Source: Shouchella patagoniensis (GTDB taxonomy: Bacteria > Bacillota > Bacilli > Bacillales > Bacillaceae_D). From it: DNA of 64,000 nucleotides. The notes under the pieces are model-generated. The model did no database searches and was not told where the DNA came from. It worked only from the letters and a program-made list of their open reading frames with translations. A program made the translations under genes and the position numbers. Shown here in pieces: positions 1-8,616 of this stretch. The stretch covers positions 4,031,938 through 4,095,937 of the forward strand of contig NZ_KV917377.1 of the NCBI RefSeq assembly GCF_002019705.1, read 5' to 3'. Each line of letters opens with the position of its first letter. The first letter of the stretch is position 1.

Positions 1-376
1 AGTTCATGACGATGAGTAAACAAAGAATAAAAAGTATACCAGATAAAGGCGTCATGATTCGTTGTTCTTTTTTGCTACGCGAAAAAGCGTTTGCCAACGT
101 ATTAATGGCCAAAAAAATGGTAATAAACCAGACGATTGTTGATAGTGGTAGCCACGACCACGGCGTAGGCAACACGTCTGTGTAAAACAAAAAAGAAGCT
201 GCAAATGCTAAGAGCATAAGGGCATTTAATGCACTGACAATACGCAAAGGTATGGGCAATACTTTATGGAAACCCCCCATTGCTGCTTCACCGTATGGTT
301 TACCGAAAGCGAGTAAGAGTTGGAAAATCGTCAGACAAGAAAAGATAAGTGCAACAATAATTGATAGAATAAACAT
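1..376 (-). CDS. Small polytopic membrane protein, partial (3' end outside window)
   Basis: Partial gene. It starts at the ATG at 376 behind GAAAGGAGC (384-392) and runs off the left edge, leaving about 125 residues. Four hydrophobic stretches are visible (about residues 2-23, 43-64, 73-94, 109-125), so it is an integral membrane protein. Between segments 1 and 2 lies a G-K-P-Y-G-E...G-G-F-H...L-P pattern followed by L-R-I-V-S-A, which I associate with small uncharacterised Bacillaceae membrane proteins; that link is from memory. No catalytic residue is evident. It is transcribed away from the sugar cluster that starts at 519, so no operon link is suggested. Function unknown. Confidence 0.75.
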   Translation of the reverse strand, partial: MFILSIIVALIFSCLTIFQLLLAFGKPYGEAAMGGFHKVLPIPLRIVSALNALMLLAFAASFLFYTDVLPTPWSWLPLSTIVWFITIFLAINTLANAFSRSKKEQRIMTPLSGILFILCLLIVMN

Positions 377-518
377 AATAAATGCTCCTTTCAGTTAACT
401 GTATTTACGAAGGTAATCGGTCATTCGTTTCAGTTTTATTTCATAGAGGAGATGTTTTTTTAAAGTCGAAAGAGTAAAGGAAGCACAAATAGAGAGAAAC
501 GGGAAGGGGATCGTTAAA

Positions 519-1340
519 ATGTCCTATTTATCACTTACAACTTGGAGTCTTCATCGGCTACTAGGACCTCTACATTGGACGAATTGGGATGAGCAAGCGA
601 AGGAGCAGGTGACGAAGGTCGATGCACAACCTCAAGTACATTCGTTGCTAGAATTGCCGCGTATTTTATCAGCGAAAGGGTATCAAGCAATGGAAGTGAT
701 TCACCCTCATTTTCCTTCGACCGATGAAGCTTATTTAAAGCAATTACGAAAAGCCTGTGAAGAGGCTGGAATTCGCTTTTATAGTTTGTTGATCGATTAC
801 GGTGATATCACAAGTGCTGATCCTGTGCGCCGAAATAAAGATATGAATTTTATTAAGCGTTGGATTGATATTGCGCAAAGTGCAGGCGCGGAATATGTTC
901 GAGTGATTGGTGGAGAGAGTGAGCACTCGAACAAAGAAGCGCTCGCTTTGGCAGCCAAACAATTAAATGAACTAAATGCATACGCAAACGCAAAAGGGGT
1001 AAAGGTGATGACCGAGAATTTCCGATCACTTACATCAACGGCGGAAAATTGTTTGTACTTACTGAACTTTACTGAGATAGGGTTAACAAGTGATTTTGGC
1101 AATTTTTCCGGACCTGAAAAACGAGCAAGTCTTCACTCGACAATCCCGAAAAGCCAATCAATTCATGCTAAGGCACAAGTGAGAGCGGACGGAGAAATTG
1201 ATGAGACGGAATTTGAGTCTTGTATGGATATTGTGAAAGAGGCGAAATACGAAGGTCCAATTACGATCGTTTATGATGGACCTAAAGATATGTGGCAAGG
1301 CATTGAGGATGTAAGACGCATTGTAGAGCGGTATATTTAG
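519..1340 (+). CDS. Sugar phosphate isomerase/epimerase-like TIM-barrel protein
   Basis: 273 residues, the usual size of the AP-endonuclease 2/xylose isomerase-like TIM-barrel superfamily, which contains sugar isomerases, epimerases and inosose dehydratases. Typical elements are the N-terminal SLTTWSLHRLLG strand, the GYQAMEVIHPHF strand, the SAGAEYVRVIGG strand, a probable metal-binding Glu in VMTENF, an Asp in TSDFGNF, and a C-terminal strand with G-P-I-T-I-V-Y-D-G. The ATG follows GGGAAGGGG with 9 bases of spacing. It is probably cytoplasmic and probably acts on a sugar or sugar acid; the substrate cannot be read from sequence. A terminator at 1350 separates it from the ROK regulator, MFS transporter and DUF1349 genes downstream, but the neighbourhood suggests one sugar pathway. 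Confidence 0.8.
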   Translation: MSYLSLTTWSLHRLLGPLHWTNWDEQAKEQVTKVDAQPQVHSLLELPRILSAKGYQAMEVIHPHFPSTDEAYLKQLRKACEEAGIRFYSLLIDYGDITSADPVRRNKDMNFIKRWIDIAQSAGAEYVRVIGGESEHSNKEALALAAKQLNELNAYANAKGVKVMTENFRSLTSTAENCLYLLNFTEIGLTSDFGNFSGPEKRASLHSTIPKSQSIHAKAQVRADGEIDETEFESCMDIVKEAKYEGPITIVYDGPKDMWQGIEDVRRIVERYI

Positions 1341-1349
1341 AAAATAGGG

Positions 1350-1388
1350 AACCTGTTCGTGCTAAGTCTGCATGAACAGGTTTTATTT
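1350..1388 (+). terminator. Rho-independent terminator after the TIM-barrel gene
   Basis: Inverted repeat AACCTGTTC...GAACAGGTT with extra TGC/GCA pairing inside the loop, followed by TTTTATTT. It ends the 519-1340 transcript just before the promoter of the ROK gene. Confidence 0.8.
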
Positions 1389-1391
1389 CTA

Positions 1392-1420
1392 TTGACTCTT
1401 TTTGAGTAGTCTTGCATACT
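1392..1420 (+). promoter_or_regulatory. Putative sigma-A promoter of the ROK gene, with repeated TTATTAAAGTG-like boxes
   Basis: TTGACT (1392-1397), 17-base spacer, CATACT (1415-1420). Immediately downstream, 1419-1460 carries three related AT-rich boxes ending in AAGTG or AGTG (CTTATTAAAGTG, CTTTATTAAGTG, CTTATAAAGTG). They sit where an autoregulating ROK repressor would bind; this is inferred from position only. Confidence 0.5.
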
Positions 1421-1466
1421 TATTAAAGTGACTTTATTAAGTGTTCTTATAAAGTGTGGGGTGAAG

Positions 1467-2462
1467 ATGGACAAAGCGAGTGGCAAATTAGTAAAAGAAA
1501 TCAATTTAAACCATGTACGACATACATTAAGCAATGTAGAAACAGCAACAAAAGCGCAGTTGGCTGAAGCAACGGGGTTAAGTGTTGTTACGATTAATGC
1601 GCTTGTAAAAGAATTAGTTACACGTGGCGAGGTTTTTAAGGAGGACACCGTTCCATCAGGTGGGGGGCGGCCAGCGGCTACGTATCGGTTTAACGCCAAC
1701 TATCGATTAGCGCTCGTCATGCTTCTTAAAGAGCATAAAGGTGCTGATGTGTTAATGGCATCTGTTGTGAACTTAAATGGAGAAACGGTAAGAAGAGAAG
1801 AGCATTCCATTCCACTTTTTGACTATCATTGTCTAGACGAGCGAATTCATGTCTTTCTTAATGCTTATCCAGCAATCAATGTCATTGGAGTAGGAATAGC
1901 AGGACAAATCGTTGATGGTGCGATTGCAGTGAGTAGTCACCAGAATTTAAAAGGTGTTCGTTTAATTGAGCATCTCGAAAAGACGTTTAAGTTAACGGTT
2001 CTAGTGGAAAACGACGTGAACGCGGCTGTCAGCGGTTATTGTGCTCAACAGATTTATGAAGAGAGCGATTGTGTAGTGGGCGTTTATTTTCCGGATAACT
2101 ATCCTCCGGGGATGGGGATTCAATTAAATGGCGATATTGTAAAAGGCAAAAATGGAATGGCAGGAGAAATAAAATTCCTACCAATTGATGTGGACTGGGA
2201 GAAGAATATAAACAAAAAAGAGTTTGTAAACATTGTTTGTGAAATCGTCCAAACCGTGAATGCGATTCTGGCTCCAAATCAAATAATCCTTTATCAAAGC
2301 CACATACAACAAAAAGATTGGGTTCGTTTATGGGAGGGTTATCAAAAGAATTACCCGTCTATATCTGAGCCAAACATCGTTGTATCAGATTCCTTTCAGT
2401 CGGATTTTAATGAGGGAATGAAGGCACTCACATTAAAAAAGCTTGAAAGCTATACGAATTAA
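1467..2462 (+). CDS. ROK family transcriptional regulator (NagC/XylR type)
   Basis: 331 residues from the ATG at 1467; an upstream in-frame start at 1428 would lie on the promoter/operator region. An N-terminal winged helix-turn-helix (about residues 12-60, with KAQLAEATGLSVVTINALVKEL) is followed by SGGGRPAATYRFN, the usual ROK linker. The ROK fold shows GVGIAGQIVDGAI and the conserved VENDVNAAVSGY. The Cys-X-Cys-Gly zinc motif of many ROK kinases and repressors is absent; the region after GMAGEIKF has no cysteines, so this is probably a pure regulator and not a kinase. It should control the MFS transporter gene that follows 19 bases later, in response to a sugar. Confidence 0.85.
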   Translation: MDKASGKLVKEINLNHVRHTLSNVETATKAQLAEATGLSVVTINALVKELVTRGEVFKEDTVPSGGGRPAATYRFNANYRLALVMLLKEHKGADVLMASVVNLNGETVRREEHSIPLFDYHCLDERIHVFLNAYPAINVIGVGIAGQIVDGAIAVSSHQNLKGVRLIEHLEKTFKLTVLVENDVNAAVSGYCAQQIYEESDCVVGVYFPDNYPPGMGIQLNGDIVKGKNGMAGEIKFLPIDVDWEKNINKKEFVNIVCEIVQTVNAILAPNQIILYQSHIQQKDWVRLWEGYQKNYPSISEPNIVVSDSFQSDFNEGMKALTLKKLESYTN

Positions 2463-2481
2463 AAAGCTACTGGGGGAAGAC

Positions 2482-3666
2482 ATGAGAAAACTCATTTGGA
2501 TGGCATGCCTTGCGTATTTGCTTACAGGTATTGGCCACATTATTATTGGATCAGTGCTTGAACCGTTAATGGCGCATTACGGCCTTGAATATAGTGACGG
2601 CGGGCAACTGATTATGAATCAATTTCTTGGATTTTTAGCTGGGGTTTTGCTTGCGCCATTGGCTTTAAGAGCAATGGGACGAAGAGTGACACTGTTAATC
2701 GCTTTATTTTTATTTGCTTCATCGCAAATCTCTTTGTTTCTATTAATACCATGGGATGTATTGCTTGTTATTATCCCGCTTGGCGGCGCAGGTTTTGGGA
2801 TGATTGAAACCATCCTTGCAGGATTGATTATTGGAAAATTAAAAGAGAAAAAGGCTTCAATAATGGTACTGACAGAAGTGTTTTTTGGTATCGGAGCGTT
2901 AGCTGTTCCTATTCTAGCAGCGGTGTTTATTGCAACTGGACATTGGAATTATATCTTTATGGTCGTAAGTGTAATTGTTATGGTGAGTTTCGTTCTTTGG
3001 TTATTCCTGCGTTTCGGTGAATATGAACCGCTTCTGAAGAAGGAAGCGATAAACAAAAATAGTCCTGATGGGAAGCCTCTAAAGCTTAAATATCCAAAAG
3101 CAGCGTGGCCGCTTATCTTGATTGGTTCGTTCTTTTTCTTCTTATATGTTGGTGTCGAAATGACATTCCCAAACTATTTACCATCCATTCTATCAATGAC
3201 ATCTGAATTATCAGCATCTATCCTTGCTTTAAGTATTACCGTTTTTTGGGGAGCAATGACGTTTGGTCGAATCATTATGATTTTTATTGTGGAGAAAGTA
3301 GGGATTGCGAAACTATTTTTCATTACTGTCATTGGGCAGTTTGTTACACTTGGACTATTTGCAGCATCGCCACATTATATCGTTAGTTTTGTTGTTATTT
3401 TCTTTGCGGGTCTGTTAATGGGAGGTATCTTCTCTCTCGGTTTACTTGCAGTAAATGAAGGAATGATAGGACTTGAAGATCGAACAACAAGTTTATTAAT
3501 CGCAATGGGTGGATTAGGCGGAGCACTTCTGCCAAGAGTTGCAGGGAGCTTACTAGACAACTATCCTGTTCAAGTGACGCTTTGGGCGATATTTGCGCTT
3601 GCCGGTGTAATGGTTGTGTTAATGCTATCTCTTTTTATCTTTCGAAAAAGGCTCATACTAGAATAA
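2482..3666 (+). CDS. MFS transporter, GlcP-like (probable sugar:H+ symporter)
   Basis: 394 residues from the ATG at 2482 (TGGGGGAAGAC just upstream); the frame extends upstream into the ROK gene but that extension is unlikely. About 12 hydrophobic segments in two halves with a short cytoplasmic loop near residues 190-215. The arrangement (TGIGHIIIGS, NQFLGFLAGVLLAPLALR, the mid-protein EMTFPNYLPS, and GRIIMIFIVEKVG) resembles Bacillus subtilis GlcP, a glucose/mannose:H+ symporter; I judge this from recalled similarity. It lies between a ROK regulator and a DUF1349 gene, consistent with uptake of a monosaccharide or small glycoside. The substrate is inferred. Confidence 0.8.
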   Translation: MRKLIWMACLAYLLTGIGHIIIGSVLEPLMAHYGLEYSDGGQLIMNQFLGFLAGVLLAPLALRAMGRRVTLLIALFLFASSQISLFLLIPWDVLLVIIPLGGAGFGMIETILAGLIIGKLKEKKASIMVLTEVFFGIGALAVPILAAVFIATGHWNYIFMVVSVIVMVSFVLWLFLRFGEYEPLLKKEAINKNSPDGKPLKLKYPKAAWPLILIGSFFFFLYVGVEMTFPNYLPSILSMTSELSASILALSITVFWGAMTFGRIIMIFIVEKVGIAKLFFITVIGQFVTLGLFAASPHYIVSFVVIFFAGLLMGGIFSLGLLAVNEGMIGLEDRTTSLLIAMGGLGGALLPRVAGSLLDNYPVQVTLWAIFALAGVMVVLMLSLFIFRKRLILE

Positions 3667-3681
3667 AAAAGGAGAATGAAC

Positions 3682-4284
3682 ATGGGAAGAGAAATGATCG
3701 ATTGGAAAGATGGCGCGTGGAGCAATGATCCTGAACAAACGGAATTGAATGAAGGTCAGTTCAATGTAAAGGCAAAACCGCAAAGTGATTACTGGCAAAA
3801 AACATTGTACGGGTTTCAGCGAAACTCTGGACACAGCTTGCTCCACCCGTTTAAAGAGGGAAAGGCAATGGAAGTAACCTTTTCACTAGCTGCTTTCACA
3901 GAACAATATGATCAAGCGGGAATCATGCTTTGGCTCGATGAGACCCATTGGGTCAAAGCGGGTATTGAAATGAGTGATGGTGTTCTTCATGTCGGAGCTG
4001 TTGTCACAAATGAGTTTTCGGATTGGTCGCTTGCACCTGTTCCAGAATGGAAAAACAGAATGGTGACAATTCGAGCATCGTTTTTAGCGGACGCCCTTGT
4101 ACTTCGTGCTCGGGTAGATAAAGAGGGATGGCGCACGATTCGTGTCGCACCGTTTCCTTATACAAGTAATGTAGGAGCTGGCCCATTTTTATGTTCACCG
4201 GAAAGGGAAGGGTTTCGTGTGACATTTTCTGCTTGGAACTGGGCACCCGAAGATGAAGGGTTACATGTTGATCCGCCATTATAA
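3682..4284 (+). CDS. DUF1349 domain protein
   Basis: 200 residues. The ATG at 3682 is 7 bases after AAAAAAGGAG; an ATG at 3676 sits too close to that site. DUF1349 proteins have a concanavalin-A-like beta-sandwich fold. Features here are SDYWQKTLYGF near the start, QAGIMLWLDETHWVKAGIE in the middle, VTNEFSDWS, and C-terminal PFLCSPEREGFRVTF, which follow the family pattern. No signal peptide, so cytoplasmic. It starts 15 bases after the MFS gene, so the two are probably one transcript ending at the terminator at 4292. Its enzymatic role is unknown; a carbohydrate-binding or modifying role is an inference from context. Confidence 0.85.
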   Translation: MGREMIDWKDGAWSNDPEQTELNEGQFNVKAKPQSDYWQKTLYGFQRNSGHSLLHPFKEGKAMEVTFSLAAFTEQYDQAGIMLWLDETHWVKAGIEMSDGVLHVGAVVTNEFSDWSLAPVPEWKNRMVTIRASFLADALVLRARVDKEGWRTIRVAPFPYTSNVGAGPFLCSPEREGFRVTFSAWNWAPEDEGLHVDPPL

Positions 4285-4291
4285 CAACAGG

Positions 4292-4326
4292 AGCGGTGCG
4301 TTCGTTTAAGAGCGTACTGCTTTTTT
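4292..4326 (+). terminator. Rho-independent terminator after the DUF1349 gene
   Basis: Stem AGCGGTGCGTTC / GAGCGTACTGCT (with G-U pairs) and a run of six T. It ends the ROK-MFS-DUF1349 transcript. Confidence 0.75.
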
Positions 4327-4429
4327 GTTATGCTTAGATAAACAATGTCTGATAATAAGAAAGAACCCTTTTTCTTATCGATCAAGCAGTCATACAATAG
4401 GTGAAGAGCAAAAAAAAGGGGAGACAAAG

Positions 4430-5944
4430 TTGATTGCAGCTGAATTAGTAAAATTAACGGAACAAGAATATGGAATTAAATGCGTTGCAGGTGAGAACGG
4501 TTTGAATCAAGCGATTCATTATGTCAGTGTACAAGAATTGCCATTAAAGTCAAATCGATTTTCAAAAAATGGTCTCGTTTTATCAACCTTTTCATCATTT
4601 GAGTCATGTAATGAGATTATGAATCATCTTCACTGGTACCATTCAAAGCATGTGGCGGCTGTCGGTTTCCATTTAGCGGTGCATTCGACCATACCAGAGC
4701 AAATCAAGCGAACTGCTAGTCAATTAAATTTACCGCTATTGTCGATTCCTAGCAACGTGCCTTATCATGTGCTCTTTGACATTATTTACAAACAGCTTCA
4801 TCGCGAGGACCATTCTACGGTACTAGATGTAGACTATATAAATCAGGAAATCTTAAGGATATTAATTGAAAAAGAAGATCTATTATCGATGTTAGATGAA
4901 ATTGGACGATTAGCGAACATACGTATTTTTGCAACGGATCCAATGTTTAAACTAACATCTGCGTCAAAGTTGATTCGTGAACAATCACTAGACTGGCAAC
5001 GAGTCCTTGATCAACATTTAGATGTGACACAGCTTGATTATCAACAGTTATTAGCGGAAGGGCGCCATTTCTCAATTCATAGACTTAATCCATCTGACGG
5101 ATACGTTTTTATTGAGGAGATGCCATCACCTAGCGTGCATCACCATAGTTTACTTAATACGATTCGGAAGAGTATTCAATTGGTTTATAAACAACAAAAT
5201 AGCGGACAAGCTGTAGAAAATGAGACAGAATTTAAGCAAGCGCTTATTGGAAAAGGAGACGATGCATTTAAATTTACGAATTTCACTTTAGATGAGCTTG
5301 TTTTGTTACGTGGGGAAGATGAGAGTTTACGGTTCGCCTTAATTCTTATACAGCAACAAGCTAGACTAAAAGAAAAGGAAATCCTACATACTTTTTTAAA
5401 TGGCGATCTTATTGTAGCGGGGTGTAGGTACCTTTTCTCGACGAATACTTTAGAAAAGTGGAATCAAAAAAATACGGGAATGTTACGAGCTGCACATGTA
5501 GCGATTGATCCCGGTCAAGAAAGGATGTTAAAGCGTAGTTACGAGAAAGCACGGTTAGTGATTGAATGTACAAACGCAAAACAACCTTCAGCGAGCTGGT
5601 ATAAAGAAGGATATCTCTCCTTATTAACCTATATGGAGAATCATCCAGTATTAGCTAGTATAGGTCAGGAAATGATTCGTCCAATCGTGCAAGAAGATGC
5701 TTTGCAAAATAGCGACCTTGCGCATACATTGCTTTGTTATTTAGAAACCTTTTTTAGCTTAACTAAGGCGGCTGAATCCCTGTACGTCCACCCAAATACG
5801 GTGCAGTATCGCTTGCATAAAATTAAGCAGCTCATCCCTCGCATGGATTGGCAACAAAACGATACATATATGGCGATGGTTATTGCGTTGCGCCTTCATT
5901 TCACCACATTGGTTCCAATTAACAAAGAATCAATAAAAAACTAG
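4430..5944 (+). CDS. PucR family transcriptional regulator
   Basis: 504 residues from a TTG at 4430, chosen because AAAAGGGGAGA lies 6 bases upstream; an in-frame ATG at 4325 lies in the terminator region. The N-terminal PucR domain shows VSVQELPLKSNRFSKNGLVLST and HSTIPEQIKRTASQLNLPLL. The middle is poorly conserved. The C-terminal HTH_30 domain reads FFSLTKAAESLYVHPNTVQY followed by RLHKIK, the diagnostic DNA-binding part. PucR of B. subtilis regulates purine catabolism, but many paralogues control transport and degradation of other nitrogen compounds. Here it probably controls the symporter and M24 hydrolase that follow in the same direction. Confidence 0.9.
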   Translation: MIAAELVKLTEQEYGIKCVAGENGLNQAIHYVSVQELPLKSNRFSKNGLVLSTFSSFESCNEIMNHLHWYHSKHVAAVGFHLAVHSTIPEQIKRTASQLNLPLLSIPSNVPYHVLFDIIYKQLHREDHSTVLDVDYINQEILRILIEKEDLLSMLDEIGRLANIRIFATDPMFKLTSASKLIREQSLDWQRVLDQHLDVTQLDYQQLLAEGRHFSIHRLNPSDGYVFIEEMPSPSVHHHSLLNTIRKSIQLVYKQQNSGQAVENETEFKQALIGKGDDAFKFTNFTLDELVLLRGEDESLRFALILIQQQARLKEKEILHTFLNGDLIVAGCRYLFSTNTLEKWNQKNTGMLRAAHVAIDPGQERMLKRSYEKARLVIECTNAKQPSASWYKEGYLSLLTYMENHPVLASIGQEMIRPIVQEDALQNSDLAHTLLCYLETFFSLTKAAESLYVHPNTVQYRLHKIKQLIPRMDWQQNDTYMAMVIALRLHFTTLVPINKESIKN

Positions 5945-6021
5945 TGCGTCACACTAATGTTATTTAATAGACTTTTCAGTAAGATTAGATGCAATACACA
6001 AAAATGTGATGCGGTTTGTGT
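5942..6021 (+). promoter_or_regulatory. Two inverted repeats upstream of the symporter gene, candidate PucR operators
   Basis: TAGTG-N5-CACTA at 5942-5956, overlapping the pucR stop codon, and ACACAAA-N12-TTTGTGT at 5996-6021, ending 18 bases before the symporter start. Both are perfect. No clear -35/-10 pair was found. Assignment to the PucR regulator is by position only. Confidence 0.35.
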
Positions 6022-6039
6022 GAAATAAGGGGGAATTTG

Positions 6040-7458
6040 ATGCAAATTGCTATCATTGTGGCATACATTGCAATCATGCTAATTGTCAGTTTGTATTATG
6101 CAAAAAAGGAAGTTACAACCAATGAAGATTTAGTTGTTGCAGGACAGCGTTTGCCGTTAATTGTGCTAATTAGTACGTTGCTTGCTACGTGGGTTGGGTC
6201 TGGTACAGTGATTGGAGGGGCAAGTTTTGTTTACCAATACGGTCCTCTTGCATCGCTTTTCTTTTTTGCGGGAGGGCCACTCGGTATTATTGTTCTTTAC
6301 TTTATTGCAGGCAAGGCCAGAGAATTGTCAAAATATACGGTCCCGCAATTGCTCGAATTAAGGTTTGGTAAGAGCACAAAGAACATTGCCGCTCTCTTTA
6401 TTGTTCTTGCTTATATTGGAATTGCTTCGTATCAGTTTATTGGTGGAGGTTATATTTTAAATGTCACAATAGGTTTGGAAGCAGAGAGTGGGGCACTTAT
6501 CGTTGCGTTTATTGTGATTTTTCTTGCGATGACAGGCGGGATGTTCTCAATAGCTTATACGGATTTATTGAGCACAATTTTAATTATTGGAGGGTTTGTC
6601 ATTGCGATTCCCTTCGTGCTTAGTGAAGTAGGTGGGATGGATGTTTTACAAGGTGAGCTTCCGGCAACCCAATCTCTTTGGAATGGTGGTTTATCTTTTA
6701 CGCAATTGATTGGATTCTTTTTACCTACATTCCTCTTAATTTTAGGAGACCAGAACATGTATCAGCGATTTGCTTCTGCCAATTCTGTTAAGACAGCTCG
6801 GTTGTCTACCGTCGGCTTTTTCGTAGGAAATATTGTTATTATTGGTCTTGCGATGTTTCTGGCTACAGCAGCGATTGTTTTATTTCCAGCAATTGAACCA
6901 GACACGGCAATCTTGCAAATCGCAGGCAATACTGTTCCATTACTTGTTGGTAGTTTAATGCTCGCAGCCGCCACTGCATTTATGATTACAACGGCCAATT
7001 CGTACTTGTTGTCTTCTGCAAGCAATATTGTGTATGACCTTTACGAAGCTATAACGGGCAAAGAGTTGGCATTAAAGAAGCAATTGTTGTTCACCCGCAT
7101 CACCATTTTGCTAGTCGGCATTCTTGCTTATTTTCTCGGAGTCTACTTTCCGTCTGTTTTGGAAATTCAAATGTACTCTTATACGATGTATGGGGCTGCA
7201 CTTACTCCCGTCATACTCGCCTCATTCTTTTGGGCTCGTGCCACAAAGGCTGGAGCAATTGGTGCGATTTTAACAGGCGGTGGGATGACACTTATTTGGG
7301 AGATTGTGCTAGATAAGCCATTAGGCTGGAATAGTGTCCTTGTAGCTCTGCCATTAGCTGTCCTTGTATTAGTTGTTGTTAGTTTATTCACACAAAAAAC
7401 AATCAATCAGAAGGAGCGTGAACAAGTCCATGAATCGTTTTCAAACACGAATCAATAA
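6040..7458 (+). CDS. Sodium:solute symporter (SSS family)
   Basis: 472 residues from the ATG at 6040, 8 bases after AAGGGGG. About 13 hydrophobic helices. SSS hallmarks: N-terminal LPLIVLISTLLATWVGSGTV with GGASFVYQYGPLASLFFF after it, YTVPQLLELRFGKSTKNIAA in the cytoplasmic loop, and the core GDQNMYQRFASANSVKTARL. These proteins import amino acids, proline, pantothenate, urea-like compounds or sugars with Na+. The substrate cannot be assigned from sequence. The stop overlaps the start of the M24 hydrolase gene by 29 bases, so import and hydrolysis are probably translated from one mRNA under the upstream PucR protein. Confidence 0.9.
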   Translation: MQIAIIVAYIAIMLIVSLYYAKKEVTTNEDLVVAGQRLPLIVLISTLLATWVGSGTVIGGASFVYQYGPLASLFFFAGGPLGIIVLYFIAGKARELSKYTVPQLLELRFGKSTKNIAALFIVLAYIGIASYQFIGGGYILNVTIGLEAESGALIVAFIVIFLAMTGGMFSIAYTDLLSTILIIGGFVIAIPFVLSEVGGMDVLQGELPATQSLWNGGLSFTQLIGFFLPTFLLILGDQNMYQRFASANSVKTARLSTVGFFVGNIVIIGLAMFLATAAIVLFPAIEPDTAILQIAGNTVPLLVGSLMLAAATAFMITTANSYLLSSASNIVYDLYEAITGKELALKKQLLFTRITILLVGILAYFLGVYFPSVLEIQMYSYTMYGAALTPVILASFFWARATKAGAIGAILTGGGMTLIWEIVLDKPLGWNSVLVALPLAVLVLVVVSLFTQKTINQKEREQVHESFSNTNQ

Positions 7459-8572
7459 TGTACGAACGTATATGAAGAAGCATGAAATGGATAGCGTGCT
7501 CATCTTTAATCCTGACCACCAGTACTTTCTGACTGGTTTTAAAGCATTAATGTATTCTCGACCGATCATTCTCGCAATAGGTGAGAATGAATCGACATTT
7601 GTGATACCGAGCCTTGAAGAAGCACATGCGAACCATGTCGCTCATGTAGATCGCTTGCATGTTTATTATGAATATGAAGTAGAAAAGGGTTTTACGCATT
7701 ATGTCGATGCAGTAAAACAGTTGGTGGAGGGTCGTTTTATTAAGAAAGTCGGAACAGACAAGCAAACAGCTCCTATTGGTTTGCTTGAATCGATAGTAAG
7801 CCCGACTATTGAAATCGCTGATGTTTCTTCTTTTCTTGTTGAAGCACGGTTTTGCAAAGATAAAGAGGAAATCGATGCGATTCGTGAATCAAGTAGATGG
7901 ATTAACAAGGCTGTACAAGTGTCACTTGCTCATATTCAGAGTGGAGTCAGCGAACTTGAAATTGATGAAAAGGGCAATTCGTATCTTTATCGTGAAATTC
8001 CGAAAGTTCATCCTGAAGCGACAATCCAACTACTTGGCATGTCGCCTTCAGGTAAAGAACGAAGCATCATGCCTCATGTGTTTTCAAACGCGCGAAAACT
8101 CGAAGAGGGCGATGTAATGATACACACGCGGCAAGTAGGCTTGAATGGATATCGGACTGAACTAGAGAGAACGGTTTTTATTGGCAAGCCTACTTCCGAA
8201 CAAGAGCGAGCCTTCTCAGCAATGCTTGAGGCACAGCTTGCGGCGATTGAGGCGTTAAAGCCAGGTGTGCGTGCTGGAGATATTGATGACGTTGCTCGCG
8301 CTATTTTAAAGCGAGAAGGATACGGTGAGTACGCAGTCCATCGAACCGGACATGGAATTGGTCTTAGCCCTCACGAAGAGCCGTATGTTCGTTTTGATAA
8401 TGATCTGATTCTGGAAAAGGACATGGTCTTTACGATTGAACCTGGTATTTATATTCCAAACGTTGGTGGTTTCCGCCACTCAGACACAGTCGCTATAACA
8501 GATAACGGTTGTGAATGGTTGACCAATTATCCAAATACGCTAGAGGAGCTTTGTTTTCCAGCGACTAAATAA
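7430..8572 (+). CDS. M24-fold hydrolase (creatinase/Xaa-Pro dipeptidase superfamily), metal ligands substituted
   Basis: 380 residues from the ATG at 7430 (AAGGAG 13 bases upstream; a GTG at 7418 is too close to that site). It has an N-terminal creatinase domain (about 5-140) and a C-terminal pita-bread domain (about 145-375) with KDKEEIDAIRES, the conserved His216 in PHVFSN, and HGIGLSPHEEP (His308, His315). The five metal ligands of aminopeptidase-type M24 enzymes are not all kept: the first Asp is Thr233 (or His232), the second Asp is Glu244 in GYRTELER, and the last Glu is Ser351 in FRHSDT; Glu337 in IEPG remains. Loss of these ligands is the pattern of metal-independent creatinase-like C-N hydrolases. 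It is probably an amidinohydrolase or amide hydrolase acting on the symporter substrate. Confidence 0.8.
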   Translation: MNRFQTRINNVRTYMKKHEMDSVLIFNPDHQYFLTGFKALMYSRPIILAIGENESTFVIPSLEEAHANHVAHVDRLHVYYEYEVEKGFTHYVDAVKQLVEGRFIKKVGTDKQTAPIGLLESIVSPTIEIADVSSFLVEARFCKDKEEIDAIRESSRWINKAVQVSLAHIQSGVSELEIDEKGNSYLYREIPKVHPEATIQLLGMSPSGKERSIMPHVFSNARKLEEGDVMIHTRQVGLNGYRTELERTVFIGKPTSEQERAFSAMLEAQLAAIEALKPGVRAGDIDDVARAILKREGYGEYAVHRTGHGIGLSPHEEPYVRFDNDLILEKDMVFTIEPGIYIPNVGGFRHSDTVAITDNGCEWLTNYPNTLEELCFPATK

Positions 8573-8581
8573 GCTAAGTTA

Positions 8582-8613
8582 AAACCGGCCCTTCCAGTGG
8601 AAGGCCGGTTTTT
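8582..8613. terminator. Bidirectional terminator between M24 hydrolase and alpha-xylosidase
   Basis: AAACCGGCCCTTCC / GGAAGGCCGGTTT stem with one bulged base, A-run on one side and T-run on the other, placed between the stop codons of convergent genes. Confidence 0.85.
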
Positions 8614-8616
8614 GAT

